A DNA stretch of 64,000 nucleotides from Zopfochytrium polystomum (GCA_025765615.1 JAIVFJ010000321.1:1-64000); one strand, 5' to 3'; positions 22,904-34,243 are shown, counted from the stretch's first letter. The notes: a model not told the origin generated them from the sequence alone. Numbers and translations are program-made.

Positions 22904-23156
22904 AATGAAAACACTCAGCCTCTTCTTCCTGTCGTTGCTCCTCCTTCCGCTACTCCTACTCTCTGTCGCTGTCGATGCCGCCGTGCCTCGTCTCATAACA
23001 CTACACCTTCTTGCGCTCATCCTGTGCGCATACTGCATCGCCCTCTTGCTCATCATCCTCTGCAGCAGCGAGCGCCATAACCCTCCCGATATCCGCAGCG
23101 ACGTGAGGTGCCGCGGGTCGCCGTCGCGGCCACCGTCGCTTATCGCTCTCTGTTAA
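22904..23156 (+). CDS. Hypothetical small membrane or secreted protein
   Basis: An 83-codon ATG frame. MKTLSLFFLSLLLLPLLLLS looks like a signal peptide followed by VDA-AVP, and a second hydrophobic stretch (LITLHLLALILCAYCIALLL) suggests a membrane segment; the short tail is polar (SSERHNPPDIRSDVRC). It has the same context as the secreted pair at 25816-27084, with a (CA)n tract just upstream of the ATG. No family is recognised and it may be fortuitous; an intron could also extend it. Confidence 0.3.
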
Positions 23157-23994
23157 GAAACTGTGGGCGGTACAGTGCGGAACTTTGAAGATTCAGCAGG
23201 TGTCGGGTGATGGGCGAAATACCTTCAGATAGGCCCCTCTATTGTAAGAAACAAAAATAAAGAAAAAAAGAAGGACGCACATTCGTGTGCGGTGGACAAT
23301 CTGACAAGCTCTGTACAAAGCGACTCGATTGTGATTTAAAGCAGCTCTTTCGTCTCGAGAGAATGCGCGAAAACAGCTCAAGAGCATTTGAGAGATATGG
23401 TGCTCGTGAGGGCAATCTTTCGAATGGACTATAATTTCGCAAGCATAGTTGCCTGGAAAACCCAAATATGCATTTTGTACCTGCAACTAAAGAATTTCGC
23501 AGGTCAAGGTCGATTGACTCAGTTGACAGCTCGGACAGTGTCCAAAGCCGGAGGAGTGAAGAAAACACAGGGAGTCTGGGACTGGCCTGAGTATCATTTT
23601 TAATCATCGTTACTCTTGAAGAACAGTCAGACGAAATTCAAAATTCTTGACCACCCTCCACATTCTCGAGGAAGAAATCTCCACTAATCTTGAAGAATTT
23701 GTCGGCAAAAAGGGGGCGGTGCAATTGGATTTTGAAACTTTGTCATCATGCCACACGTGGAAGAATTGGTGAAAAAAGAAGATATTCGTCTGGAAAACAG
23801 AACAACAATGGTGTTGCCTGTTTGATAAAGAAAACAGACTGAAGGCATGGAGGTACACAAAAACAGAGCATGCATACAAAATGGTGTCCTGACAATATAT
23901 TTTGGAATTTTTCGGATAATGCAGAGGTTTTTGGTGTGGGTCTGCTCGTTTTATTGAGTTGTTCGCATCCTGTTTTTTTGCTTTCTTCTTCATG
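23157..23994. other. Unassigned stretch before the copia D remnant
   Basis: No family resemblance on either strand. The junction with copia D coding sequence falls near 23995, where the frame begins to read as an RNase H region. Confidence 0.4.
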
Positions 23995-24679
23995 CAGACG
24001 GCATTGGCGCGAGCTGTTGGATGTTGTTGGTTTGAGTGCAGACGGCAACCATCAACCTGTCGGATACGCAGACGCATCATTCAACTCCTGCCATGACTCT
24101 CGCTCACAGATAGCATACCTCGTGCTGCTAGCAGGGGGAGCAATTGGGTGGAAGTCAACGCATTTGTCAATGGTCCCAACATCATCAACAGCAGCAGAGT
24201 ATATTGCCCTCAGTGAACTTGGTCAGGAGGCTGAGGAGATCAACAACCTTCACTTGTCAGTCAAGATGCCCCTCAAGCTACCACTGACCGCTTATGAGGA
24301 CAACACTCTGACGATCCACATGACAGTGAATGATCTTCATATGGACCGCTCCAAGCACATTCAACTTCGCTACCACCACGTCCAGTTGCTTGTTGAGGAA
24401 GGACTTGTGCAAGTTGGTCATTTCCCCTCCTTTGATCAGCCTGCTGACCTCCTCACCAAGCCACATGGACATGACATGGTTTTCGAAGGCCGAATGCTAC
24501 TTGGACTTGTTGACTCAAGCAAGGGACCAGCTGAACATAACAAGTTGATTGAGCATGTACGAGCGATTAGCCGCAAAGGTCACTTTCTTCAGAAACTGAC
24601 CAAGGACAAGGAGAAGAATGCAGCACACAGCACTGCATGGACGGCACACATGGCGCACAAGGGTAAAGTAGTGGGATAG
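23995..24679 (+). pseudogene. Copia family D: RNase H and pol C-terminus (5'-truncated)
   Basis: The plus-strand frame reads PVGYADASFNSCHDSRSQIA (first Asp), VPTSSTAAEYIALSELGQEA (catalytic Glu), AYEDNTLTIHMTVNDLHMDR and SKHIQLRYHHVQLLVEEGLV, then DQPADLLTKPHGHDMVFEGR, the usual copia pol end. It runs to the stop at 24679 and is followed 24 bp later by the 3' LTR. Everything upstream of RNase H (gag, integrase, RT) is missing. The reading frame of what remains is intact, unlike element 1. Confidence 0.85.
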
Positions 24680-24702
24680 GCCCCAGGGTGGGGCACCAGT
24701 TA

Positions 24703-25010
24703 TGTCAGGAACAGGGCAGGACAGGACAAGGCAGACAAGGAACTGAGAGGAGTGATGATTGTATTGGAAACAATAATTCACTTGAGGGATGGGACAGGTC
24801 CCCCATCCCCCTTTTATACCTTTTGAGAGTGTTCCTTGTCAAGACTCCAAGAAAGTTCCAGAAAGAGCAATTAGTAATGCAATGATACCAATGATACCAA
24901 TGACAACAAGACAAGTCAGGAAAGCAAAGAAGGTTCCAGAAGGTTCCACAAGGTTCCATGAAGGAATGTTCTAGAAGGTTCCAGAGGTTTCCAGAGGGTG
25001 ATTCATAACA
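24703..25010 (+). repeat. 3' LTR of copia family D
   Basis: 308 bp, TGTCAGGAACAGGGC ... GATTCATAACA, preceded by purine-rich GGGTGGGGCACCAGTTA, the likely polypurine tract. Same length as the solo LTR at 59771-60078. Confidence 0.88.
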
Positions 25011-25493
25011 AGTTAGAGTTTCCTTCTTTCATTTTGCCGTTTGGGCACCCTTTTGTTTTCCCTACCCTTTTGCAGTACTCTCCTCAGCAGTGCCTTCCCT
25101 GATACATTTCCTTTCCTTACCCTGCTATGGCTTTCCCAGATCGGTCAATTAGCTTGGGTTTTTCACCTGGGCAGTGGTGTTTTAAATTCTCTCACTCACT
25201 TTCTTTCTTTGAAGTAGTTATTATGCCTCTAAAGGTGCTCGTGCAAGGGGAGTGTTGCAATATGCCTTGCAAGAAAAAGAAGAATCAATTCGAAGAAAAA
25301 AACTTGACTTGTCATGCCCTCCCGCTCCTGCTCCATCACACCACGACCAGGGCCGAATTTCAACAATCGAAGTTTTCGGGACATTAATAAATATTGCTGT
25401 AATTTTCATACGCAGCCAAAACCAGTTTCCCACCAATGACGACAGGCAAACACACACACACTCGCATCCCTCGCGTGCTCCTTCTTCTCCTTC

Positions 25494-25535
<42 letters not shown>

Positions 25536-25815
25536 GCTCATCTCTTCCCAGAAATGCAATCATTTTGTTCAGCCAGCCGGCAACTGTAGTACAAAGGTGA
25601 AACACTGGAGTAGAGCGTACATAAATGAAAAAGGCAAAATGAATCAAGGTAAACCGGCAACGCGGGGCGTGATAGAAAACAACGATAGAAGTCCTGGTCA
25701 CGGGAGAAAACACACACCCATGATAACCGATACTGGAATGTTTCTTTGCAAAATAGGGGGACGTCGGCGGCGGCGGCGGCGGCGGAGAGAAGCGAATCGG
25801 GAATTCAGCGGGATA
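25011..25815. other. Intergenic with (CT)n
   Basis: 3' flank of the small secreted protein gene on the minus strand. A (CT)n tract lies at about 25493-25535 and a CGG run at about 25766-25783. No gene recognised. Confidence 0.45.
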
Positions 25816-26193
25816 TCAAGGCGTTTCGAACGTGGGCAGCGAGACTCGCGTGGTAGTCCTGGGGATCGTCGAAGTCTTTGTCGGAGGCGGCGGGTCTGTG
25901 GTGCACGGGGTGACAGCGACGACGGTGGTGATGACGACGGTGGTGAACTGCGTCACGCACGAGAGGGGCGGGCCGATGGACTCGGTCACGGTCACGGGGC
26001 ACGTGTAAGGGGTGCAGGTCGTGGTGGTGGAGCTGCCGCCGCCGCCGGCGCTGGCTCTGAGGACGGGGCCGGCGGCGAGAAGGAGGAGGAGCTGGAAGAA
26101 CAGCAGCAGCGGTGATGGCAGCCGGCGCGGGTGAACTCGGAGTGGAGTGTCTTTTGCGGCGACGGCGGCGTCGGAGTGGTGGCGGAGTCTCAT
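25816..26193 (-). CDS. Small secreted four-cysteine protein, paralogue A
   Basis: A 125-aa ATG frame. Arg/His-rich N-terminus, then a hydrophobic core (LLLFFQLLLLLAAGPVLRAS) with a plausible signal-peptide cleavage after ASA, then a Thr/Val-rich mature region with four cysteines (TTTTCTPYTCPVTVTES, LSCVTQF, VTPCTTDP), a Pro/Thr-rich tail and the ending TTRVSLPTFETP. The neighbouring divergent gene at 26725 has the same order and the near-identical ending TTRSFPTLETP, so the two are paralogues. Both are intron-less. I do not recognise the family; the Thr-rich tail suggests O-glycosylation and a cell-surface or secreted role (inference). On its sense strand a (CA)n tract lies about 45-65 nt upstream of the ATG. 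Confidence 0.65.
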   Translation of the reverse strand: MRLRHHSDAAVAAKDTPLRVHPRRLPSPLLLFFQLLLLLAAGPVLRASAGGGGSSTTTTCTPYTCPVTVTESIGPPLSCVTQFTTVVITTVVAVTPCTTDPPPPTKTSTIPRTTTRVSLPTFETP

Positions 26194-26326
26194 TTGTTAC
26201 TTTTTGGCGTCGTATTTTTTTCTTTCCTTTGAGGTGAGCTGTGTGTGTGTGTGTGTTTCAGAAGGGTAGGGCAAGTGTGGCGGAGTTAGCGCAGTGTAGA
26301 TCTGTGGCGCTGTGTGCCAGAAAGGA

Positions 26327-26361
<35 letters not shown>

Positions 26362-26644
26362 GAGAGTAATTGCTCGGATACACACCCACGTTCGGACTCC
26401 AAAGCCGCATGACTAGTCACATGCTGTCGACGATTCGCCTCCCCATTGTTTGTTTTCTTTTGTGAAATTCAGACACCCGCGCCACTCAGATCTTCAGAGG
26501 GTGTTTGGGCAGGAGACAGACAGTGCGGCGAGACAACAGTTCAACAAGAGAGGAGGGAGGGAGAGTGTGTGAGAGCGAGCGAGGTGGGGCATAAAACACT
26601 CTGTAAGCAGCGCTCTTCGCCGCCGCCGCCACTTCCCGCTCTGT

Positions 26645-26682
<38 letters not shown>

Positions 26683-26724
26683 AATCCAAAACAGACCCCC
26701 CTTCGGGCAGCGCACAAGTTGGTA
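26194..26724. promoter_or_regulatory. Shared divergent promoter of the secreted pair
   Basis: 531 bp between the two divergent ATGs. It carries (GT)n at about 26240-26256 and (GA)n at about 26326-26366 (CA and CT on the sense strand of the left gene) and (CA)n at about 26647-26680 (sense strand of the right gene). Its length makes a common bidirectional promoter plausible. Confidence 0.5.
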
Positions 26725-27084
26725 ATGTCCTCGCCAACGACCTCGCACCAACACCACCGTCACCACCGCTCCAACCCACCGCACTACCACCACCACCACC
26801 TCCTCCACCTCCTCCTCCTCCTCCTCCTCCTCCTCCTCCTCCTCCTCCTCCTCTTGCTCCCCACCCACCTCTTTGTCCGCGCCGACTGCCCCTCGTGCGA
26901 CACCACCGTCACCGTCACATACGGCCCGACAAAGACCTGCCCGTACATCGTCGAGACTATCACCTTCACCTCCAGCATCACCGCCTGCCTCCCGCCGGCG
27001 ACAACGACGACAACCACCACAAAGGACTCGCCCGTCCCACGTTCGCCCACGACAAGGTCGTTTCCCACGCTGGAAACGCCCTAG
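26725..27084 (+). CDS. Small secreted four-cysteine protein, paralogue B
   Basis: A 119-aa ATG frame. The His-rich N-terminus (HYHHHHLLH) leads into an uninterrupted run of about 17 leucines encoded by a CTC trinucleotide repeat (about 26801-26853). The mature part has four cysteines (RADCPSCDTTVTVTYG, KTCPYIVETITF, ITACLPPATT), a Thr run, a Pro/Ser/Arg linker and the ending TTRSFPTLETP. Same organisation as paralogue A at 25816-26193. Function unknown; presumed secreted. The hydrophobic core being a microsatellite is unusual and its length may vary between strains. Confidence 0.65.
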   Translation: MSSPTTSHQHHRHHRSNPPHYHHHHLLHLLLLLLLLLLLLLLLLLPTHLFVRADCPSCDTTVTVTYGPTKTCPYIVETITFTSSITACLPPATTTTTTTKDSPVPRSPTTRSFPTLETP

Positions 27085-27558
27085 GAAAAATGAGAAAAAC
27101 TAAAACGAGGAGGAGGGGTCGGTTTATTTTTTTTTTTTTTTTTTTCTTCTTTCTTTTTTCTGACTCTCACACTGCGCCACCATTCTCAAATGTATTTGCA
27201 TTTTACCACACTTTCACACCGGTTTTCAACACCGTGCGCCCAATCACGTTAACCGTCTTCCCCGTCAGGGCGACGGGCTTAGCCTTTCCCCGCGACAAAA
27301 GTAACGGTTGCGACGGCAGATTCTGTTACATAAAGCGCAAATAGTTTGTTGGAATTTGGATGGATTGGTCCTCACGCAAGAAAATCGCCACTTCAAATGG
27401 ATTTTGATTCCCAAAACTTTTTGTAGCGGTGGAGGGGCTAAAAAAAAAATGGGCAATAATAGTCGATTTTGCTCGTATTTCACGGAAAGAAAATACTCCT
27501 AACCACAACCGCTTCTGATGGGTTGAAAGCCCCCCTTTTTTTTGTGTTTCCGGGTCCT

Positions 27559-27599
<41 letters not shown>

Positions 27600-28194
27600 G
27601 TTGGACTAACCCCGGGGGAGAAACAGGGCACCGATCAGCCTTAGTAGGAACAAAAGAAGCATAAACACACACACACACCACAAAAGAGAGAGGGAGACAG
27701 ATTGATAAAGAAAGAGCGGGAAAGAAAGAGCAGGGCTTTCAAAAAACACCAAAACGAGAAGGAAAGGAAAGGGGAAAAAAGGAGAAAAAAAAAAAAAAAA
27801 AAAAAAAAAAAGGAATCGGAACACAGAGGAGCCTCTTCAAACTCCCAAGCAAACGAGCAAACCCCGCGCCCCCACCCTCTGACGCCTTCTCCGCTAGCCC
27901 TGCCACAAGAAAAAGAGGGATTCAAAAACCTGCCGGAAATATGTGCGGAAAGAGGGTGCGAAAAAGAAAGAGGGGCCGGAGACCCTCGGACGTCAGGTTC
28001 CAAAAATGTGCCCAGAAAGGGGGGGGGGAACAAAATTAACGACAGACAGAAAGACGGTAGGTAGGGGCAGTAATCGAGGATGTGCGTTTGGCAGTAGGGG
28101 GGAAGAGGATGTGGTGAGGACAAGAAGTCGCACTGCGAGTTTCGGATGTCGAAAAAAAAGGAGAAGCACGCGATCGGGAGGGACGAGACCACAT
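27085..28194. other. Intergenic with long poly-T and poly-A tracts
   Basis: Homopolymers: T at about 27129-27146, T at about 27560-27598, A at about 27786-27812. Overlapping frames are translations of these (Lys or Phe runs). No gene seen. Confidence 0.5.
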
Positions 28195-30054
28195 TCAGAT
28201 CGTCCAGTCGTCAGCTTCCGCGCGGATCTCGGCAAACGCAAACTTGACCGCTTCGATCGTGTAGCGCGCCCAGAACCCTCGGTACAGCGACAGCACGCCG
28301 TTCCAGTAGCCCTGCGACGACGCGCCCGCCTTTTTCGCGCCGCCCGGCGGGTGGCGACGACGGCGACGAGGGAGGAAGCGGCCGTCGACGCGGGCGACTT
28401 GATGTCATACAATTCCTGCCAGTCCCCGGTCGACGACGACGCGGCGGCCGCGGCCGCGGCGTCCGAGGCCGCTCGGGCTCTCGCGCGGGCCTGCTTGCCG
28501 CGCGCGCGCGCCGCCGCCGCCGCCGACCGCGAGCCCTTTCCGACGCCCTCCTCGGCCACGATCCAGTAAAGCGCGTTCCAGATACCCGTGTAATGCCGCG
28601 GCGCCATCTCGACGACGCCCTTGAACGGCTGCGGCGCGGCACCCGCGGCCGCCTGCTTCCCCCTGCCGCCGCCGCCGACCAGTCTCTGCACCTGGATGCG
28701 CTTCCGGGCCATCTCGAACGGGGTGAGGACGCCGACCTCGAGGCCGAGGAAGAGGAGCGTGGCGATGCGGTTCAGCAGCGGGTTAACGTCGCGGTCGAGA
28801 CCGAGGTCCTGGGAGATGATGTTGGCGCAGGCGACGCGGAGGATGGCCCGCGCGCCGTGAATCGCTATCGTCGGGATGAGGTGGGACGGGGAGTACAGCG
28901 CCGTGGTCGATCCGCCAGACTCGTTGGCGGTGATGGCGGCCGCCGCGTGGATCGGTCCAAAGTACCGCCGGTTCGTGGCGTCGGCGGATTGCACGATCAC
29001 TCTGTTTTTTGATGGGAGTAGGGGTTGCGTGTGTTGAAAATCAAAGCACAAACGAAATGAGAACAGCATCGCACGCCTCGTTGAGGAATACGGCCCACCT
29101 TGTCCTGATCAGTTCCAGCGGGCTCAAGATCGTTCCAACGAGGATATGGCTAGCAGCGCTCGTCAGAGGGTGGGTGTCGTCCAGAACATCAAAGGTGTCG
29201 TTCAATGACTCTTCGATCGCCGGCTGTAGGTACAGGAAGAGCGAGTTGTACAAGAATCCAGTCAGGTGGCCTGCATAGTTCGGGGGGCGCGCGCGATTCC
29301 ATGGCAAGGAAAGACCGTCTCAGTACGTGCAATCATACCACCGCCTCCGCAACAATCACAAACCTTTGAAGAGCGTCAGCCACCCTTCGCCCTTGGTCTC
29401 TTGGATCTCCCGAAGGTTTTCCCAAACCCCCCCGTCCAGCGTGGGAATCTTTGGTGCGGAGAGCGCCGCATCGGTTGGTGTGGACGATCCGACGCTTTCG
29501 TACGCCGCGAGCTCCGAGTCCGCGTCCTGGGCAGTTGGGGGATAGTTTAGGACCCGAACGAAACAGAACAGTACAGGGGCAGGGAAAAAAAAGTTTGATG
29601 GCTCTCTCTCCCCCCCGTCCCCTTTCATTACCGCGCTGCCGGCGTTCTTTGGATGGTACTGAACTTCCGCCAAGGTTTCGACGACGACAAGCGGGGAGGT
29701 GACGGCGGAGAGGAGGTACATTTCGATCAGGAAGGACGCCGGGTCGGGTCTGTCGCTGTCGACGAGGGCCGTGTTGGCCAGACCGACGGGCGGGGCATAG
29801 GACGAGGCCGGTCGTTTGACGATGAGGGACGAGGCTGGGGCCGGCACGGTGGTGGCTGACGACGACGACGACGGGGACGGGGACGATCCGACGAAGCGTC
29901 GTGCCGATGACGACGACGACGACGAGGAGGAGATGGCCGTGCCCCCTGACTGGACGGAGATGGTGTAAGGGTCGACTTTTGCGTCTGACGGCGAGCCGCC
30001 CATGAACGAGATGGGATCGCTCTTGCTGAGGACAAACTTTGCTATGCCGTCCAT
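28195..30054 (-). CDS. Ugo1-like mitochondrial carrier-family protein, frame broken once near the C-terminus
   Basis: Exons 30054-29632, 29526-29364, 29270-29099 and 29001-28195, all GT-AG; one base added gives 521 aa. The N-terminal half is Ser-rich, then membrane-type stretches (FLIEMYLLSAVTSPLVVVET; GHLTGFLYNSLFLYLQPAIE; ILVGTILSPLELIRTR; RIATLLFLGLEVGVLTPFEM). SPLELIRTR and TPFEMARKRIQVQR are degenerate versions of the Px(D/E)xx(K/R)x(K/R) carrier signature; the divergence is typical of the Ugo1/SLC25A46 branch, which acts in outer-membrane fusion rather than transport. The protein ends SLYRGFWARYTIEAVKFAFA then EIRAEADDWTI, in a frame one step from the preceding exon frame. One extra A at the A5 tract (28331-28335 complement) would join them; no splice pair fits. 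Fungal Ugo1 is the closest family I can name. Confidence 0.8.
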
Positions 30055-30476
30055 CTCGCACGATGCGGGGGCTGGGGGGTGTGGGTGGGGTTGGCTCTGC
30101 TAAGGAGTAGTAGTTTGGAGGGAAGAGGGTCGTCGAGCAACGTGGGCGGGGTTCGGTGTGTTTTTTTTTGGGGGGGTTGATCTTGAATGAACCAGCCAGC
30201 GAAGGAAAAAGCATGAAATGGCAACAATGACGCAGATAATAGTATGCGTTTAAATACCTGTAAATAAGACTCACCGCACACACGCTACACGCGCACGCAC
30301 ATGCACACACGCACCCACTCACAAACGCAGGCGCGCGCGTGTGCGCCGTTTATTCCCGTGATAGTTTTTTTTTTTTGTTGTGTTTGTTTTGAGTTGACGA
30401 CACGGATGCACGCAACAGGAAAAGTCTGTCAAGCACAATATGAGTTAGTGAGAGCAGCAGAGAGAGAGTGTGTGTA

Positions 30477-30530
<54 letters not shown>

Positions 30531-30643
30531 TGTGCGCGTGTGTTTTGAGTCACGGGACGAGCGAAGAGCATCTTTTGGCGTTGCGCACGCATTCAAACGC
30601 GGTTCCTCAACCAACAACTTAAAACAATCACACTAAACAGACC

Positions 30644-30679
<36 letters not shown>

Positions 30680-31071
30680 CATAAAGATATTAGACAAAGG
30701 GGGGAAAAAAAGCGTGCGCGTAGTCACTTGGGAAGCGCTTCACGCAGCGTCTCTCAACAGTAGAAGCAACCGAACAGTCGGTCGAAACCCACAGGCAAGG
30801 GAAAGAAGAAAAAAAAAAAAAAAATCCCTACACACCAGAAGATGGAAAAAAGTGCAGGGAATCGGGTAACAAATTGAGGATCACAAAGAAAATAAAATAA
30901 ATGCACAACGCCGACGGGGCTGCTGCTGCTGCTGCTGAAAAGAAGGGTCCAACGAAGTGAAAAAAGATCGAAACAATGAGAGAGGTGAAATAAACGGAGT
31001 AGGGAAAAAAAACGGGAAGAGGATTCGCACTAAGCGATGGCTCACGGAGGTTGTACAAAGCAATGCAGGGC
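30055..31071. other. Intergenic, (GT)n and (GA)n microsatellites
   Basis: Lies between RIB1 (3' end) and the carrier gene (5' end). (GT)n at about 30470-30526 and (GA)n at about 30648-30676; A-rich tracts at 30805-30825. No open frame with family resemblance. Confidence 0.5.
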
Positions 31072-32232
31072 TCACAGGCTCGGCGTCGGCGAGCCGTTGC
31101 TCCCGACGGTCGACAGCCCGCTCCCGTTCTCGGTGACGGCCTTCAACACGTTGCTCGGCACGTCGATCATGTGGCCCATGCGCTTCGCCTTTGTAATCAA
31201 GTACCCGTCGCGATCGTCCACGTGCCCGCCCCGGTCCCCCACGCTCCAGCTCTCGGGCAGCATGGGCACGCGCTCGTCGACGACGACGCCGTCGCGCTCC
31301 ATAGCCGCCATCTTGTCCGGGTTATTCGTCAGTAGTTTGACGGCGCCGACGCCGAGGTCGCGCAGAATGGCCGCCGCGACGCGGTACGTGCGGGCGTCGG
31401 CCGGGTGGCCCAGCGCGACGTTGGCCTCTAGCGTGTCGTAGCCGCGGTCGATCAGGTTGTACGCCTTGAGCTTCTCCTGGAGCCCGATGCCGCGGCCTTC
31501 CTGCTGCAGGTAGACTACGACCCCGGCGCCGGCGGAGGATATCCGCTGCATGGCTACCTGCAGCTGCTCCTTGCAGTCGCACCGCAGGCTGCCCAGCGTT
31601 TCGCCTGTGAAGCAGCACGAGTGGATGCGGGCGAGGAGCGGGTCAGGCGACAGCAGCGTCGTCGTCGGGGAAGACGAGGACGACGAGGGAGACAGCGAGG
31701 GAGACGACGACGACGACGAGAACAGGGACGAACCGACGTCGTCGGCGTCGGCGATGGCGCATCCGCGGACGGCGCGCTCGGCGCGGGTCTCGCCGGGCCG
31801 CTGCGCGGCCTCGAGAGAGCGGCTAAGGAGGAGGTTGTTGATATTGTTGTTGCCGCTGTTGCCGTTGCCGTTGCCGCCGTCGCGACCGATGGGTTTGCCG
31901 TAGCCCCACACGAGGGCGAGGTGCTCGAGCGAGTCGCGGTCGTTCGAGTACAAGAGGACGTGGTGCTCGCCGCCCCACTCGGATGGGATGCGCGTGCGCA
32001 CTTCGCACTTCACCGTGACGGCGTCGTCGTCGCTCGTGTCAACTCTGACTCCGGCAGCGACGCCTCCCAGGAGGTGGAGGCTGGGGACGGGCACAATGTG
32101 CGATTTGCTGCTCGAGGCGGCAGTGGAAACGTCCTGGAGTGTCGCAGCCGCCGCCGCCGAGGAGGACGGGGACGAGGACGCAGTCAGCGACGCTGACGAA
32201 CTGGTGCTGAACAGGGCGGAGATGGGAGCCAT
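31072..32232 (-). CDS. RIB1: GTP cyclohydrolase II (riboflavin biosynthesis, RIB1/RibA type)
   Basis: A single uninterrupted frame of 386 aa from ATG at 32232. The enzyme opens GTP with loss of formate and pyrophosphate, the first committed step of riboflavin synthesis. The zinc site reads HSCCFTGETLGSLRCDCKEQ near residue 205-220 (three cysteine ligands: CFTGETLGSLRCDC). LQQEGRGIGLQEKLKAYNLI near 240-260 is the catalytic/substrate region, and VGAVKLLTNNPDKMAAMERD near 295-315 is the conserved late motif. The N-terminus is Ser/Ala-rich and two low-complexity inserts (Gly/Asn-rich and Ser-rich with SSSSSPSLSPSS) make it longer than bacterial RibA but near fungal RIB1 size. No fused RibB domain. 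Intron-less, unlike its neighbours. Confidence 0.95.
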   Translation of the reverse strand: MAPISALFSTSSSASLTASSSPSSSAAAAATLQDVSTAASSSKSHIVPVPSLHLLGGVAAGVRVDTSDDDAVTVKCEVRTRIPSEWGGEHHVLLYSNDRDSLEHLALVWGYGKPIGRDGGNGNGNSGNNNINNLLLSRSLEAAQRPGETRAERAVRGCAIADADDVGSSLFSSSSSSPSLSPSSSSSSPTTTLLSPDPLLARIHSCCFTGETLGSLRCDCKEQLQVAMQRISSAGAGVVVYLQQEGRGIGLQEKLKAYNLIDRGYDTLEANVALGHPADARTYRVAAAILRDLGVGAVKLLTNNPDKMAAMERDGVVVDERVPMLPESWSVGDRGGHVDDRDGYLITKAKRMGHMIDVPSNVLKAVTENGSGLSTVGSNGSPTPSL

Positions 32233-32548
32233 TTATACGCTGACGAAGGGCGAGAAAACTTGGGGAGTGCGATGGGAGCGTAGTTAGGGAGAGCTAGACG
32301 GCGGACTGCTGGGTGCTGCTGAGTACACATACATGTTGCGTACGTGCGTTGCGTGCGTGCGTGTGAGAAGGAGAGAAACACAAGGCCGGGGGGGAAGGGA
32401 GCAGATTTAACATATGAAAGCAACGGGCGGCGGCAGCGCGATCAGTTTTTTCCCTGTCGCCATTCTCTGCTCTCTGCCTCTGTGCCTGTATGACGGTTCG
32501 TCGGGGGGTTTTCCGGAGCACCCGAAAGAGGACACACACACATACACG

Positions 32549-32586
<38 letters not shown>

Positions 32587-33259
32587 CATGCGCACACACT
32601 CTATCTTATACTTCACCTGCAGCTTCGGGGTAATTGGTCCTCGGGACAAGCACTGGTTGGGAGTAGATGGATTGTCGCGGATGGACGGGCGGGTGGAAGG
32701 ATTATGGTTCTCTCCAGCCAAAAGCGAATCGGACAGAGGACAGCAGGCAGGACGCGCGTAGCGAGTAGCGAGCGACAAGAGGGTGAAGGAGTTGATGGGG
32801 GGGTCGCTTGATTGGAAGGGAGGTTTATTTATAGAAAATGACGGAATAAATAAACTAACTAAATAAATAAATACACAACGAGTGAAGAATAATAATAAGC
32901 CGGTGGTGGGTTGGTTGGTTGGTTGGTTGGTTGGTTGGTTGGTTGGGCGAGTGGATCGAGTCGAGTCGAGTCGAGAGGGGGCGCACCACAAAGAAAAACA
33001 AACAAACAAACAAACAAGCAAACAAACAAAAACAACAAACAAACAGAAAAAATAATTCCACATTGAATGAAAAGAAAGAAGGAAGGAACAGGAGAAAAAA
33101 CAAAAGAAGAAAAAGCATTGGAAATGAAAATTGCGGGCGGATGTGGGAAAAATGGGTAAAAACAAGCCGCTCAACTGCAGCAGGCGATCGCGAGATCGGG
33201 AACGTTTCGATCGGGGAGGGCCGCGCGGCGCACGAACGCCTCGTCCGCAATCGGGTTGG

Positions 33260-33337
<78 letters not shown>

Positions 33338-33521
33338 CGAGAGAGACATAGAGCGAGGTGGTGGGCTCAGTTGCGCAATTTTTCCATTGCGGGTCCCGTG
33401 GAGAACAAAAAAAAAACAGAAAATTGCGTCGTTTCGGGCTACGAAAAAAAATAACGAAAGAAGAGAAGTTCGCCGTTCGCACAGATGCAAGCACGCAATG
33501 CAATGCAATGATGAATACACA

Positions 33522-33566
<45 letters not shown>

Positions 33567-34243
33567 CGGAAAAATCCGATGCTCCGTGCACGGGCCACGC
33601 GGGGCAATTCCAATTCCTTCTCCGCTCTCCGCGATCTCTGGAACCTTTGTTCCATCCTCGATCGCGTGCGTTTCCTCTATTTATTTTCCCTCTCTTCATC
33701 CGCCAGCCGGAACTTTGTCCCACGCGACCCCTTAAGTCGCAGTAAAAAAACCATTCGGAAAAACACCCTACACGACGAGCCTTAATTTTCCTGTCGTGCA
33801 AAACGAATCGGAGACGGAGATTGATTGATGGACTGATGCTGACAGTGGCTGGCTGATGGGTTGATTAGGGGTTTTCCCCAAGCGCCCTGGCACTGCACTG
33901 ATCGTGTAGTTGTTGACAGTGCGCGCACTCTCTCTTTACGCTCCCGCTCTCACACACACACACACACTCTCTCTCTCTCTCTCTCACTCTCTCTCTCTCA
34001 CTCTCTCGCAAACACTCCAGCAACAACGTACACGTAGGACCAAGAACTTGTTCTGTTCGTCTCATCATCTCTGTCCCCCCATCATCCCACCCGTCCCAAC
34101 CAACCAGGGTCACTAATAGCAAAAACAACCAAAGAAAGAAAAGAAAAACCAAAGAAAGAAAAAAGAAAAACCTACAAAAACAATTAAAGAAAAAGAAACC
34201 ACATAGCTACAACTTGTGGCCGTACACCCCCGATCGACAACTC
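32233..34243. other. Intergenic region rich in microsatellites
   Basis: (CA)n at about 32550-32585, (GGTT)n at about 32908-32945, AAC/AAAC-rich 32995-33045, (GA)n at 33263-33349, (CA)n at 33517-33565, (CA)n/(CT)n at 33951-34012. No gene is supportable; the long overlapping frames are translations of these repeats. Confidence 0.55.

Noticed and set aside
28195..28445. A small intron as explanation for the frame change in the carrier gene
   Set aside because: The best donor (GTATGA) is in phase 2 and no AG in the window restores the needed phase; phase-0 donors are GTCGCC only. A missing base explains the total exon length exactly.
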